DNA from: Schistocerca nitens
Taxonomy: Eukaryota; Arthropoda; Insecta; Orthoptera; Acrididae
Reading direction: 5' to 3'
Assembly (NCBI RefSeq): GCF_023898315.1
Contig: NC_064614.1
Location: 380,369,348 to 380,433,347 of the forward strand
DNA length: 64,000 nt
In this document: positions 1-11,945 of the stretch, in pieces
Layout of the letters: each line of letters opens with the position of its first letter
How positions within the stretch are numbered: the first letter of the stretch is position 1
Program-made: the position numbers and the translations under genes
Notes under the pieces: generated by a model
What the model was told of the DNA's origin: nothing
Databases searched by the model: none
The model's input: the letters and a program-made list of their open reading frames with translations, nothing else

Positions 1-1284
1 ACCATAACGCAGTGTTGAGATTAGTTTCTAACAAACAAAGTGATTTGCTTTCACAATCGATTCATGACATCGTCTTAAATTTGTGCAGGAGACTAACACC
101 AGAAACACGACCTAGAATCTGGTTTAGGTCTAGACCTGGCCATATCTTAACACCCAGGAATGCCGTAACATGATAATTAAAGTTCCCCGGTATGCAGCGA
201 AAAACTAAACTTTTTTATGGGTTAGCGAAATTCTTGCCTCTCGGTATTTATCGTATTTACGGTTTTTGCTGCGATGCAAAGCAGAGGGAAAACAATTTAA
301 ACAGAGCAGAATCCCCTGCATTAAGTGGACTTGAAAACAGCGCAAATACAAGCAACATAATCTTATATCTGACTTGATCATTAATATGAAACAGTAACCA
401 ACAGAGAATACACATTGTAACAATCAGCTCAACAAAACTGCAGCAACATAAAAAGCTATGTATTTTTAAATTTTAATGTGCAGCACAGTCTCTCTTAACT
501 AGAGTACTGTTTCTGTAAAGGGCCAGTGAGGCGGCGTGCGTAACCTGGAGTCCTTACACGCTTCGCTCACGATAGTTGCCACTGCCATGTTCGGATTCCT
601 CCTTGACCGAGAAAAAAGCCTGACTCACAGATACAACGCAATCGTAACCGCCCGCGTTCCTCCTGAGATTTTATCTTGACATATATATTATGTTACAAGA
701 GCACTTGTTTTAATATACCAAATGTCAGTAATACTAACGTGGAACGTACGTCCTTGAAGTGCTTTTATTAAGGGGGGACTCATGAGAAAATAAACTGGTC
801 ATACAAGTATAAGCTTATGTAACTTCTATTGTTTGAAGAGATAATTCAACTCAATTTTGCACAAGTTGTCCATCTTCAATATGGACTGTTTCCAACTTTC
901 TGTGAAATAATTCGATCCGAAAGTTGCTGGAAACATTCAGAAAATATACTACGAGCATCATATGAGGAATATTTTCTCAAAGGTTACTTTACTTACTTTC
1001 GAAATGTGATGGGTCATTCTTAGTAATTAGACATACAAATGCGTGCACCAGTTTTCCAATATCAGTCTTAGAACTCACCCAAATATTTTTTATATTTATG
1101 TGTGTGGTACATTGAAATTATTATTTCACAAAAATTTAAATAAATTTGATAGGTACGTAGTCTGAAAAAGTTTATACTACAGGAAGTTGTGTTATGGTAT
1201 GTACAAATTCTGTAGCAAATTTCATGTTTTTATCTGTAAACTGCCCAGCAGAAAATGGAGGAGTAGGAGATTAATGTTTAAACG
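1..1284. other. Unassigned AT-rich stretch
   Basis: I see no gene, recognised repeat or RNA in this stretch. Short open frames, such as one of 64 codons at 829-1023, have no family motif and are the length expected by chance in AT-rich DNA. Confidence 0.4.
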
Positions 1285-1680
1285 TTCCGTCGACAACGAG
1301 GTCATTAGAAACGGAGCATAAACTCGGATTGGGGAAGGATGGGGAAGGAAATCGGCCGTGCCCTTACACAGGTACCATCCCGGGATTTGTCTGAAGCGAT
1401 TTAGGGAAATCACAGAAAGCCTAAATCGGCCGGCCGCGGTGGTCTCGCGGTTCTAGGCGCGCAGTCCGGAACCGTGCGACTGCTACGGTCGCAGGTTCGA
1501 ATCCTGCCTCGGGTATGGATGTGTGTGGTGTCCTTAGGTTAGTTAGGTTTAAGTAGTTCTAAGTTCTAGGGGACTAATGACCACAGCAGTTGAGTCCCAT
1601 AGTGCTCAGAGCCATTTGAGCCTAAATCGGGATGGCCGGATCTGAGTTTGAATCGTCGTCCTCCCGGATAAGAATCAACA
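1285..1680 (-). mobile_element. tRNA-derived SINE, family F, split by a younger SINE
   Basis: On the minus strand this reads as a tRNA-like head followed by a body and ends near a gaggtcatta motif. The tRNA box-B-like site lies near 1650 on the minus strand. Related copies lie at 28738-28895 and 53822-54005; all three share the segment around 'aacgaggtcattagaaacgg' and 'cggccgtgccctt'. A family A SINE has inserted at 1430-1618, so this copy is in two parts, 1285-1429 and 1619-1680. The outer boundaries are approximate because I see no clear target duplication for this older copy. Confidence 0.65.
1430..1618 (+). mobile_element. SINE family A (tRNA-derived), nested copy
   Basis: The tRNA-like head carries box A near 1440-1457 and box B 'ggttcgaatcc' at about 1494-1504. 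The family body (ggttagttagg, ttctaagttctagggg) follows, and the copy ends in the agagccatttg motif. A perfect 12-bp target duplication, agcctaaatcgg, flanks it at 1418-1429 and 1619-1630, showing insertion into the older family F SINE. Its head has the ccgcggtggtctcgcgg variant shared with the copy at 55236-55428. It is non-coding; transcription would be by RNA polymerase III from the internal boxes. Confidence 0.92.
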
Positions 1681-3410
1681 GAAAACGTTTCTTATACAAT
1701 GTAAGTGAAAATTGCCGGAAATACGTATCAAATTTATCTTATTAGCATTTATGCCAGAAACAAGTACCTCAATGCTGGTCATAACCTTACATTTGGTATT
1801 TTCGGTCTTCATGTAGCTCTTTTCTTCTAGCCTGATCCTTCTGCAGAGCCGTTTTTGAAATATTCTTCACTGACATTTCAGAAATAGTAATAAGCACTTC
1901 ATCAGTCTTCTTCAATAGATTTTCAGTGAAGCAACTTGCATCAAATCCTAGTCCCTTTACAGTCCTGGTTCTTCCAGTGTCGCCATCATTAGACACCATA
2001 GAAGCATCAAATAGGGTAATAAATGAGCAAAATGTTGTCTTTGGGCGTCTCTTCTAAAAGAGGTAGTTGAAGCTTTCGCTCGGGTTTTGTGTTCCACCAT
2101 GTGTGCATTTCTTTAATAATTCGTACTTAATCTAATCGTAAATGGGCTCATAGCCTTCTATACTTAACACGTCTTCTCTGACGGTAGAAAGTAATAAAAT
2201 CTCCCAAACAAGGACAGAGTCGTGTAGAAAAGGAGGCGTGCCTCTGTGCATTGGTTGAATAATGATGGCTATTACATCAGCTGTACTACGAATTAAACGC
2301 TGAAAATTTGAGACAATATTTCTAATACGATACAAAACTACCTGGTGGGAAAATTTTACATACATCCCCCTTAAGTACCACTGTTGCAAAAACTGATACC
2401 ATGATATGTGAAACATCAGAAATTAGAATTCTGATAGTAGCGAGGTCAACGGTAAAATGGGAAGGAAAGGAATCAGAAAAGCATCGCTGAACGTTTCATC
2501 CGGCAAATGACCTGAATAAATTTCTGTAAGCAATGACGATTTGAATCTGGGACGTTTGTTGATCAAACTCTTGTTGCTACTCACAGAAACAATATTGATT
2601 TTATTACGAAAGAGAACAACTTTCGACGCAACAGTCGCTTAAAAAAATGAAATAACGAAAACATGTATTTGAGGAAGGAAATGGGATTCATTATTTAGGT
2701 GTGGGAAAACGACTGATCACTCTCGTACCAAGTGGCATAGTTGGTTAGAATTGGTGCCTTTCCGCTTTGTTGTTATCGCTGCACTTTGCTTCTCAGTCAG
2801 AGCCACTGCGGGCATATACAAATAAGATTCGGTGTAAACATTTTTTGTGCATCATCTGCTTTGTATAAACGACGCATACAGCGATTTTCGAGATTTAAGT
2901 GTCGGATGGTTTGGAGCGCTAGGAATTAGTGGATTTGTTCCTGATTACTGAAATGTTCTCTTGTTCCTCGATAAATATCTTGTTTTAATGTTTATGAAAT
3001 CTTGTTAAGTATCAGTTTATAAATTTCATCCATGCATCCCAAACGGGGTACTTTCAGTACGTTTTCGGTTTTTACTTTGAACCAGTCTTAAACCTGTAAC
3101 TGGTGTTGTGAAACATCTCATACTAGGTTTAATCACAGTGTATGCAAGGATAATAGGGTTTTCTGACAATGTCGGAGAGTTAAAATACGTACAAAAGTAT
3201 TAAGCTACATGTTTCGTGAAAGCAGATATTTCTGGCCGTAATTTTCGGCGCAAAAAAGAAGCAAAGGCAGAGTTTGCGACTCATCGATACGGAGGTGATT
3301 AGCAGGAACAACAGCACAATAGTGACGATTTAAGAAGGGGAAAATAAGCTGAAGACGTGAATTAAAGTTTGTGTTTGGGAGGGCATTGAACCTGGGTAGT
3401 CCATACAGCT
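1681..3410. other. Unassigned stretch
   Basis: No recognisable gene or repeat. Short minus-strand frames at 1787-1999 and 2132-2416 lack any motif I know and are probably chance. Confidence 0.35.
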
Positions 3411-3426
3411 ATGTTACCTACACTGC

Positions 3427-3490
3427 TATGGTGGTGTAATGGCTGGCCCATCTGCCTAGTAAGCAAAGAGACCTGGGTTCAAATCAGAGG
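3427..3490 (+). repeat. tRNA-like module, probable SINE head
   Basis: The sequence has a box-A-like tggtgtaatgg and, about 40 bases later, a box-B-like gggttcaaatc, with an anticodon-arm-like gcctagtaagc between them. This is the layout of a tRNA-derived SINE head. It has no acceptor stem pairing that would support a functional tRNA gene. It ends where the LINE reverse-transcriptase reading frame begins, in the same orientation. Confidence 0.5.
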
Positions 3491-3492
3491 AA

Positions 3493-4855
3493 ACAAAGCA
3501 ATAGCATGTATAGCCTACGCTGACGACCTAGACATCTTTATTGAAAATCACGAAGATGTTGGGCGAGTAGAAACTATCGTGAGTACATTCCAAAAAGCGT
3601 CAGCCGTCCAAACTAACCTCAGAAAAATAGTGCTACTGCCGATAGGGAACCAAAGATTCAAACCAGACGGGCAGTGGTACAAAATAGCAGAAAGCCATTA
3701 AGTTCTTGGAATATCTATACAGCCTTGTCCGCTTAGAATGGCCGCATACAACTGGAGAGACGTGCTACACACCATAAAAGGTCTCTCCAGACGGCACGCG
3801 AACCAGAAACTAACAATCCACCAGAAAATAGGTCTGATAAACACGAAGATCCTGTCGAAAGCATGGTACCTGGCGCAAATCCTAAGCATCCCGACCGAAA
3901 CTGTGCGAGCACTTCCGGGTGCAGTGTACTACCTGCTGTGGCGTCGAAATATATTCAAAGTGGCGTAAGCAACGTGCTCGCTGCCAACGAAAGATGGGGG
4001 ACCAGTCTAGTTGATGTAAAGACCAAATGTGCAGCACTTCTATTAAAACGAACGCTCGCCGTCCAGGACAAAAACCATGAGAGCGTCACAGCCACGGTGA
4101 TTGCAGGATACAAACCCGCATCAGAAGAAGCGCCGGTCGACACGAGGCACATCCCCTTCAGGATGCGACACGTCAGGCTGCACTGCGTCAACAAAAGCTA
4201 AGATCTGGACACCGTGGCGAACCGTGGCCACAGAACAGCCAAGAGAATATACTGGACCCTCAGGGAGAAGCCGGCGAAAAATAAAATTGAGAACAAACTT
4301 CCGCAGTACAGTTGGAAACAAATATGGGAAACGTGTTGCCTAAAGATGAAATGTACAAAATAGTAAACAGAACGGTAACCACCAACCAAAGACTGGCAGA
4401 GATAAAACTCATCGCAAGTGACAACTGTGACGTATGTGCTATGACCGACACCCTAGAACACCGATTCACCTGCGGGAATGCCACCAACATATGGGAGGCG
4501 TGCAAGCAGATGGTGGCCCACATCAACAGAACCGCCGGGAAGCAATCACCGCCCCAGACTGCAACCCATTTCCACGACCCAAGCGAGTGGCGACTCTCTG
4601 GACCCTCGCAATGACGGCACACGCCATCGTAGCGAGGAGGCAGACCTACCAGCTGGCCTTCCTGATGGACCTCTGGGAGGAGAACAAGACGGCCCAGCAG
4701 CACAGGCGATACCGCGAGAACTTCAAAAACTTCCCGCAGATTCCACTGAAGACGGCAATCGGAAGAGTCCTGCCCAGCCTGTGACCCTCAGCACTGCCAC
4801 CAGCCCAGCCACCCCACCGCACTCACCACAAGAAGAAAGTGTGCAGTGAAAGTGG
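3493..4855 (+). pseudogene. Non-LTR retrotransposon reverse transcriptase, C-terminal remnant
   Basis: Conceptual translation starts within the reverse-transcriptase palm domain: the catalytic motif AYADDLDIF is encoded near 3517-3543. The frame then breaks several times. Pieces continue at 3738-3968 (thumb-like region with INTKILSKAWYLAQIL) and at 4312-4614. The latter encodes a Cys/His cluster (CDVCAMTDTLEHRFTC), the C-terminal zinc-knuckle typical of non-LTR elements. Stops separate the pieces, so the gene is dead. The 5' endonuclease and fingers regions are missing. The clade cannot be named with confidence; it is not the same as the LINEs at 6.5, 34.6, 57.2 or 58.6 kb. Confidence 0.75.
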
Positions 4856-6504
4856 ATAAGTGCAACAGAAAAGATAAAGTGTTTCTCCTCTCGCCTCAAA
4901 TAGTCAAGTATAGTATTATAAAGTGTTTCTTCTCAGTGAAATCAGTGCTACAAAGTGCTCCCCACTAAACATCTGCCATGTTCACATTCAAATCAGAGTG
5001 AAACGTACGTCCAATAGTACTACCAGTGTTTTCTAAATGTGTGTTTGTTAAAAAAAAGCAAGTCACTTCCTGTCATGCGGTGTTGCATAGCATCCAGTTA
5101 TACATCATTATTTGTACTATATTGTTTAGGATAGAAGCATTACTTAGTGAAAAGTGCCTATTACTCATAAAAATTGAATAGTTTCCTTTATTATGTGCTT
5201 TATAAAATTTATATTGTTTGCTCACACTCTCTTCTCTGCTTCTCTTAAATAATACGGCATTATTTTTCTTTTTTCTTCAATTTACCTTTTAGTTTGTAGT
5301 ATGTATAAAACATTTTCTTCCACTTCTGTTCCATCTGTCATGCTGATGTTTCCTCTCACATTGTCCCACCTAACAGTGCTGACTAAAGAAAGATATCAAA
5401 CCAGCAAGCACAATGCGCCTGTGGCACCATATAATGCATCACATACACAAATCTGAATTCATAATGAATGATGTGTTGACGCTAGATATAAATTATTATG
5501 CCTGTCCTGCAATGGTTTATCCACAAAGAAACTGGTTCGAGAAACAACAATAAGAGAAAAATCAAAAAAGAAAAGAATGTACAAACGAAAAACTATAAAT
5601 ATGACTGTAATGTTAACCAACTGTAGGAATATAATAGCCTAATAGAAGGACATGTTTAAAAATGTTTAGTTGACGATAATTTAAATAAATATAGATGGTC
5701 ACAAAAATAAGTCCTGGCCATGGCATAAATTTTAATTCATTTCTTCAATTTCAATCATTATTTAGCTTCCACCATTAAAAGCAAAATTATACATCTTTTA
5801 GGTGAAACAATTTAGGGAAGTTAGCGAATAGGAATCATGCTTTGATCACTGCGCCGCCATATTCGACGCACAAAAATGAAGAAAAAAAGATTGTTCGGTC
5901 ATTATCTATTTCACGGAAACAAAGGTGTCGATTTGGTGAGTGTTATCCAACATCGGGTATACTTTCACAAAATTGATCACAGCAGGTATGGTGTCAAATA
6001 CCACTACTTCTGTCTTCAGCTTTACGCTAATACTGAGTTTTTACCTCAACATTCTTACATCAATGGAGGGACGACACTGCACGCTAGCAATATAACATAT
6101 GCAGATCATTTACGAAGATTTACGTGTCGACTGTCGAGGAATATTAGCAGTAATTTACTTTTCTTTGTTTTCTTCGGAAGTTCTTGAACAGTTTTGACGT
6201 AGTCAAGATACATTGGAAGCCCTATTTGTTTTCAAGTTTTTAATAGTGTTCAATTTCCCGACTCGGAAAATTTATAACTTTTTCCAGTTCAGTGCGATCT
6301 GATAATTTTAACTATCGGAAAGGTATCACAGTTTGTTTTTTCAGTAGCTATGAGTAACACCACGATTCATTTCGGCAGCATACTGCCATCATGGGAGCCT
6401 TTTTTGTCTCTAGCGTGATGACGATAGTGTGTTGACGAAACACTTATTTCTGATGTCGTATCAAACCTAGCAAGAAGCAAGTCATAAAAAACGTGTAAGT
6501 TACT
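4856..6504. other. Unassigned stretch, possibly LINE 3' untranslated region at its start
   Basis: The first 200-300 bases may be the 3' untranslated end of the preceding LINE, with repeated aaagtgtttct-type words, but no tail or target duplication was found. The rest is AT-rich with no supported feature; a 103-codon frame at 5876-6187 has no motif. Confidence 0.35.
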
Positions 6505-7870
6505 TTACATCTACATCATCAACATCAACATATATACTCCGCAAGTCATCCTACGGTGCGTGGTGGAGGGTACCCTGTACCACAACTAGCCATTTCCTTT
6601 TCTGTTCCACTCGAAAACAGAGAGAGGGAGAAACAACAGTCTATTTGCCTCCGTATGAGCCCTAATTACTCTAATCTTCGTGGTCCCTACACGAAATTTA
6701 CGTTGGCGGCAGTAGAATCTTTATGCAGTCAGGCTGAAAAATTCCTCCTCTAAATTTTCTCAATAGTGCTCCTCGAAAATAACGTCGCCTTCCGGCAGGG
6801 ATTCCCATCTGAGTCCCCGAAGCATCTCCGTAATACTTGTGTGTTTTTCAAGCCTACCGGTAACAGAACTAGCACCCCCGCCTCTGAATTATTCGGTGTC
6901 TCCCTTTAATTCAATGTGATGCGGATCGCAAACACTCGAACAGCTCAGCAGAGGGTCTCATTAGTGTCCTGTGTGCGTTCTCCTGTACTGATGAACCACA
7001 CTTTCCTAATATTCTGCCAATAAATCGAAATCGACGGTTCGTCTTCCCTACTACGATCCTAGCACGGTCATTCAATTTCATAGTGCTTTGCAACGTTGGA
7101 CCTGGCACACTACTAATGCTTTACTCTAATAATATGGGTGTTTTTCCTACTAATCTGCTTTAACGTACGCTTTTCTACTTTTAGAGCTAGCTGCCATTCA
7201 CCTCACCAACTAGAAATTTTGTCTAAGTCATCTAGTATCCTCCTACAGTCACTCAAGGACGAAACCTTTCCATACACTACAGCGTCGTCAGCAAATAACC
7301 GCAAACTCTGCGCCAGATCATTTATGTATATAGAGAATAAAAGCTGTTCTATCACACTTCCCTGGTCCACTCCTGACTATAGTCTTATCTCTGATGAACA
7401 TTCGCCTTGAGGACAGCATTTTGGGTTCTATTACTTACGAAGTCCGCGAGTCACTGACATACCTGTGAAGCTATTCCGTACGCTCATACCTACGTTAACA
7501 ACGTGCAGTGGCGCACCGTTTCAAAATTCTTCTCGAGGTCTAGCAATATGGAATCTACCTATTTCCCTTCACCTATGGTTCACAGGATTTCCTGTGTGTG
7601 ATAAAAGAGCAAGCTGACTTTCGCACGAGCGATGGTTTTTTAAAACCGTGCTGACCTGTGGAGAGAAGCTTTGCCCTCTCAAGGAAAATCATTTTATTCA
7701 AGCCGTGAATATGTTAAAGAATTCTGCAGCTAACCGATATGAAGGATACTGGACTTTAATACTGCAGGTCCATTCTTGTACACTTCTTATATCCAGGAGT
7801 CACCTGCGCTTTTTTTCCAGTCGACTGGACGCCAGGTTTGGTGACAAATGCAAGCTAATTATGGGGCTTT
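6505..7870 (-). pseudogene. Decayed LINE with reverse transcriptase (jockey/CR1-like)
   Basis: Read on the minus strand, the region encodes the reverse-transcriptase signature SGVxQGSVxxxLLFSIYIND near 7320-7390, followed by the catalytic box LRLFADDAVVYG near 7270-7312. An ILDDLDKISSW block comes next, as in jockey/CR1-type non-LTR elements. Many stops and frameshifts follow. The 3' end, near 6505-6550 on the plus strand, has the motif tatactccgcaagtcatcct and an atgatgtagatg-like tail. The same end motif closes the copy at 34550-34997, so both belong to one family. The 5' part (endonuclease) is absent. Confidence 0.75.
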
Positions 7871-7929
7871 ACTCTTTGTAAAATCGAATTGGAATTCAGT
7901 CAGGAACTGGCGACTTATTTGCCTTCAAC

Positions 7930-8340
7930 TGCTGTATGCGGGGGCCTTCGCGCAGTCATCGCGCAGGAAGTATGTGTACTAAAAATCAGGTTGTGGTCGT
8001 GGTGGTTGGCGGTCCCTGCCACAGCTCCGCAGAGGGCGTAGCGAGCAGACTGGTAGTGCGGCCGGGAGCGGCACAGAGATCGTGGTGCTATGATAAACTG
8101 CCCTTCGCAAATGGAGCCGGCTGCTGGCTGCAGCGCAGGTCAACCAGTCTGCGCGGAAACCGGTCGCCGCAAGACGCGTCACTACACAGGGGCGGCGGCG
8201 GCTGCCGGCGGAGCCAACAGGCCGCTGGTTCCCAGGGAAAGGCGACGGGCTGCATGTCTCGTTACAGAGAAAGCGGGTAATAGCTCGCCCGCGTTTTTCG
8301 CTAAAGGAGAAACTGATAATTGTTGGTGCAGCTAACGAGG
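7930..8340. promoter_or_regulatory. GC/CpG-rich island, function unknown
   Basis: This segment is clearly richer in G, C and CpG than its AT-rich surroundings and matches none of the repeats identified here. It could be a host promoter, an untranslated exon, or an unrecognised GC-rich repeat. The open frames crossing it on both strands (for example 8090-8335 plus and 7979-8494 minus) are what GC-rich DNA gives by chance and carry no known motif. Confidence 0.25.
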
Positions 8341-8699
8341 AATTCGTCAGTGTCATTCGACACGCTGTGCTTCGTGTAAAGCGACGCAATATGTCGATAA
8401 AAAAAAAGCAGCGCTTACGAAATGGTAAGGAACAAAAAGTATTAAAAAATTCGGAAGGTGCGAATGGGACTCGCAGACAGAGGGTTCCGTACAAACTTAA
8501 TTATGTGTACAGACAATCCATCCATTCGGAGAATCTAAAATCTCGACGATGTTTGCCAGTTATCGACATTGAAACTGGCAAAATATTGGTTCTAGGGATT
8601 TCAGGACATTCGAGTCGGATAACAAATGACAAAAGAAATATTTTTCGTGTGACGTGATTACAAATTAACGATTTTATGGTTTATTTTTCGTTTACTTGT

Positions 8700-9340
8700 A
8701 CTGTCAAACGTTTCTTCTTGTCAAATTTCACGATTCTACATCAAGGGGAAGCACCCATAAGTTTCAATGACTGAGTTTGCGAGTATCAAAATACGTGACT
8801 TAACTAGCCGTATCATTTGGCTGTATTGACGCTTCACTTTCTTATATCTCTAAGGGTCGGTGGACCTAAAATGAGACATAAACTACAACTTGGTAGTCTA
8901 CCCGTTCCTGGGAAGAAGACGTCTTATCAGACGGAGGACAGAGCGACAGTCTGATAACAAATGACAACAATATGGTTTTGGTGTTACACAATTACATGTT
9001 GACAATATTCGAATTTTTTACTTTGGTTGAAATGTGAAATCTTGCTTCTCGGAAAATTCCTTGTTTCTCGGTCATCGGAAAGTACCCTGAAGGTTTTGAT
9101 GAATGAGCTTGCGACTGTCAAAATACGTGACATAAATGGATGAATCTTTTGATTACATTGACTTAGAACCTTCACTTTCTTACATCGTCAGGCGACCTTA
9201 AAGCTTAACATGTGACACAAATTTCGACTTGAGACGTCGTAAAGACAGACAGAGAGACGGACAAACGGACAGACAGACAACAAGTGATCCTGTAAGGGTT
9301 CCATTTTTATCAACTGAAGTACGGAACCCGAAAAATTGTG
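8700..9340 (+). repeat. Dispersed repeat with internal duplication, GACAGACA tract and 'ggttcc...ggaacc' end
   Basis: Two diverged units follow each other. Each has a tgagttgcga-like word, then caaaatacgtgac, then cttcactttctta (8770-8860 and 9105-9185). A gacagacagagagacggac tract at 9244-9280 follows, and the unit ends in taagggttcc...tacggaaccc (9294-9331), which can pair as a hairpin. A copy in opposite orientation starts at 29585. Non-coding; family name not assigned. Confidence 0.55.
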
Positions 9341-11605
9341 GCAAAGATAACTGCCGAGACCTCACGTTGCACATAAATTCCAAGTAATTTTGAAGTAGGA
9401 CGAACGGATACATGCCAACCCTTCCGTTTTGAATACGACTCTGATGTGTGTCTGTGTTTTAGTTCGGGATCCTGTTTCTGCTGTCTCCGTTAATTAAAGC
9501 CTTGCGTTTTTTATTTTATGGTTAGAATGTTTATAGTAACTTTCTTAGTTTTTCCAAAGGTCATAAAGGAAACACCAGTACATCTACGTCTGAAACGAAG
9601 TTGTTCTCTTTATATTGTGTGCCCATGTGCTTGATTAACGTACCTGGAAAGTAAAAATGAAAGATTGTGGAATGAGACATAAATTACGGACAAATGTAGC
9701 TTTTCCTATTTGTTTTCTCCTATTTATTTTAATTTTAATGGAAAAATCAGATATCTGAATTTAGTTCAACGTGAGATGTTGCTTCACGATTCGGCGCTGA
9801 AATTGTTGGAGAAAATTGTCTTCGACGATAGTCAATGCCACCAATGTATCGAAGAGAAAACTAAATTCTATTTACATTATATATTTACTAAGAGATATTA
9901 ACAAGAGCTTCTTACACAGTGCAACTGTAGGGTACATTAAACACTGTTTTACAAAAATCGTCTCTCATTACGTTGTGGTAATTCAATATCGACAGAAAAT
10001 CCAAGAAGTAAACAGATGTGTTCGAATTTGATACGGTCAAGAGAAAAGTAGGGGGAACAGGGAGAAGAAAAAGATAATTATGTCGACACGAAAGGAGTCG
10101 GAAAAGAGCACTTTCAGGGTTATGCTTTTGCATAGTACTTACACTTGCCATTTTCACACAATTACGACTATACAGTTTAAGGGTCAGGCTTTTAGGTAAA
10201 AAAGGTTTAACAGTATTGTAATGGACAGGGAAGCTCTTGTGAAAGTGGCAAGCAATGAATAAAATGTTTTCTCCCCAACTACAACAATGCAATGTTCATA
10301 TTAAGGTTATGCTTTCTAATACCCATACTCATTGATGTGTGAAATTAAAAATACTTATCATACGATAAAAGGGAGGTTGCGTGCCCCGTAAACGACATAA
10401 ACGCCTTGCCATTTTCGATAAAAATCGTAGGTCATCCCAGTACATGTCATTGTGTCTTCGTTTGGGATGGCAGCTAACGAAATTACTGTGAACGAGAGTG
10501 TGTGATTCAGCAGGTAGTAGTCACGACTACAGCAAGACCGTGTCGGGATTAAGTAAAATATCTGCACGCTCGACGTCTTACCTTCACCTTTCAAGCAAAG
10601 TCCTCCATCGCTTCGTTCTGAGTAGTGCCACATATAATGAAGACATCGCGAGGCTTTCCTTGAGCTAGTTGAACGAGCAGCACACAGATATCAATCCAAT
10701 TTCTTCAGCACTTTTGTGGCAACAGCGTGTTCTGACAGTAACATTACGAACGTAGCAAAACTTTTCCTCACAGCCTTTTCTTCTACTGTATACATACATA
10801 ATCCGAAAACAGAATGTATTTTTGTACCTGAAAACCAAACTACAGGAAAATCCATTATCCAATATTGCAAGCGTTGAGACAGTGATAATCGTAAGCCTCT
10901 ATGCAATACAAATCTATTGTTAAGTAAATTGTTCATCAGTTGAGGGATTGTTTTCCGCCAAAGAGAGAAGACCACTGTTCGTGACGTCTGGCGCTTGGAA
11001 GAAATACTTGTCGCCCTCACTGATGTAGAACGGCAGCAGTGCCTGCCGAGAGTGCTGCCACAAAGTTCTGCAAATGTGAACTGGAAATCTGGCACAGTGT
11101 AGAATTTAACCACCCGTGAGATCTTCAATAACAACATACTCTTAGCAGTCCTATTTAGGGAACACGATTATTTCTGTCCTCTCAGCTGTGCTATTCAACA
11201 TAGCTCATTGTGTTTTTCTGCAAAACAGCGCACTTCCGTGTGTTCATACGTGCACTACCTTCTTCCTACCACTCACACTCTTTCTCAAGTCAGCAGGTTG
11301 GTATCTGCTCAGCGCCGGTATGACACTTCTCTAAACAGCATGCGTCTCAATGCATTAGTCCGAATAGATACTACCTCGCTCCTTTCCACTTGTTTTTGTT
11401 GTTTCCACTTGTTTCGGTTGTACTTCTCCTCTGCCTAACTGTCAAACGAAAACGCCTGTCGTATCGAAAGCTTGCCTCCTAATACATCATTCTTTTGAAT
11501 GATTTGTTGCCATTCTGAATTTCTTCCTGTCCTTCATGAATCTGTTCATTTTATGATACTGAATAACCTGTTATACACAGTCGTATTGTATTCTACATCT
11601 ACATA
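9341..11605. other. Unassigned stretch
   Basis: About 2.3 kb without a supported feature. Minus-strand frames at 9912-10292 and 10691-11137 (148 codons) are the longest but show no domain and have no conserved motif I recognise. Confidence 0.35.
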
Positions 11606-11945
11606 CAATTTTGAGGATATTTGGCCCAGTTGTCAAACCTGTGATTGTTGCCACAACATGTTTCAGGGGTCAGGGATTTTCTCTGCCTCGTGATGACTGG
11701 GTGTTGTATGATGTCCTTAGGTTAGTTAGGTTTAAGTAGTTCTAAGTTCTAGGGGACTGATGACCATAGATGTTAAGCCCCATAGTGCTCAGAGCCATTC
11801 GAACATGTTTCAGGACAACACTATCCCATATCGCATTTTAAGTGCTTAAAATTTTTTAATGCCACAAAATGGGATAATGTTGTCCCGAAATATGTTGTGG
11901 CAATAATCACACGTTTGACAACTGGATCGAATATCCTCAATATTG
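11606..11945. repeat. Foldback element 1, palindromic, interrupted by a SINE
   Basis: The left arm begins ttgaggatatttggcccagt and continues with tgtcaaac, tgattgttgccacaacatg and ggacaacactatcccat. The right arm is its reverse complement with a few mismatches, ending in actggatcgaatatcctcaa. With the SINE at 11668-11801 removed, the element is about 200 bp and almost entirely self-complementary. It has no open frame. Such elements are usually non-autonomous DNA transposons; no transposase relative was identified in the window. Confidence 0.8.
11668..11801 (+). mobile_element. Chimeric SINE: family C head joined to family A body
   Basis: A 13-bp target duplication, aacatgtttcagg, lies at 11655-11667 and 11802-11814, so both ends of the insertion are known. 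The first ~45 bases (ggattttctctg ... gactgggtgttgt) resemble the part just after the tRNA head of family C SINEs. The remainder is the family A body. It lacks a tRNA-like box A and box B. The copy at 63678-63793 shares the gactgggtgttgt junction and the atgaccatagatgttaag variant. Confidence 0.8.

Noticed and set aside
7979..8494. 171-codon minus-strand frame
   Set aside because: It lies in a GC-rich segment with overlapping frames on the other strand and has no domain or recognisable motif.
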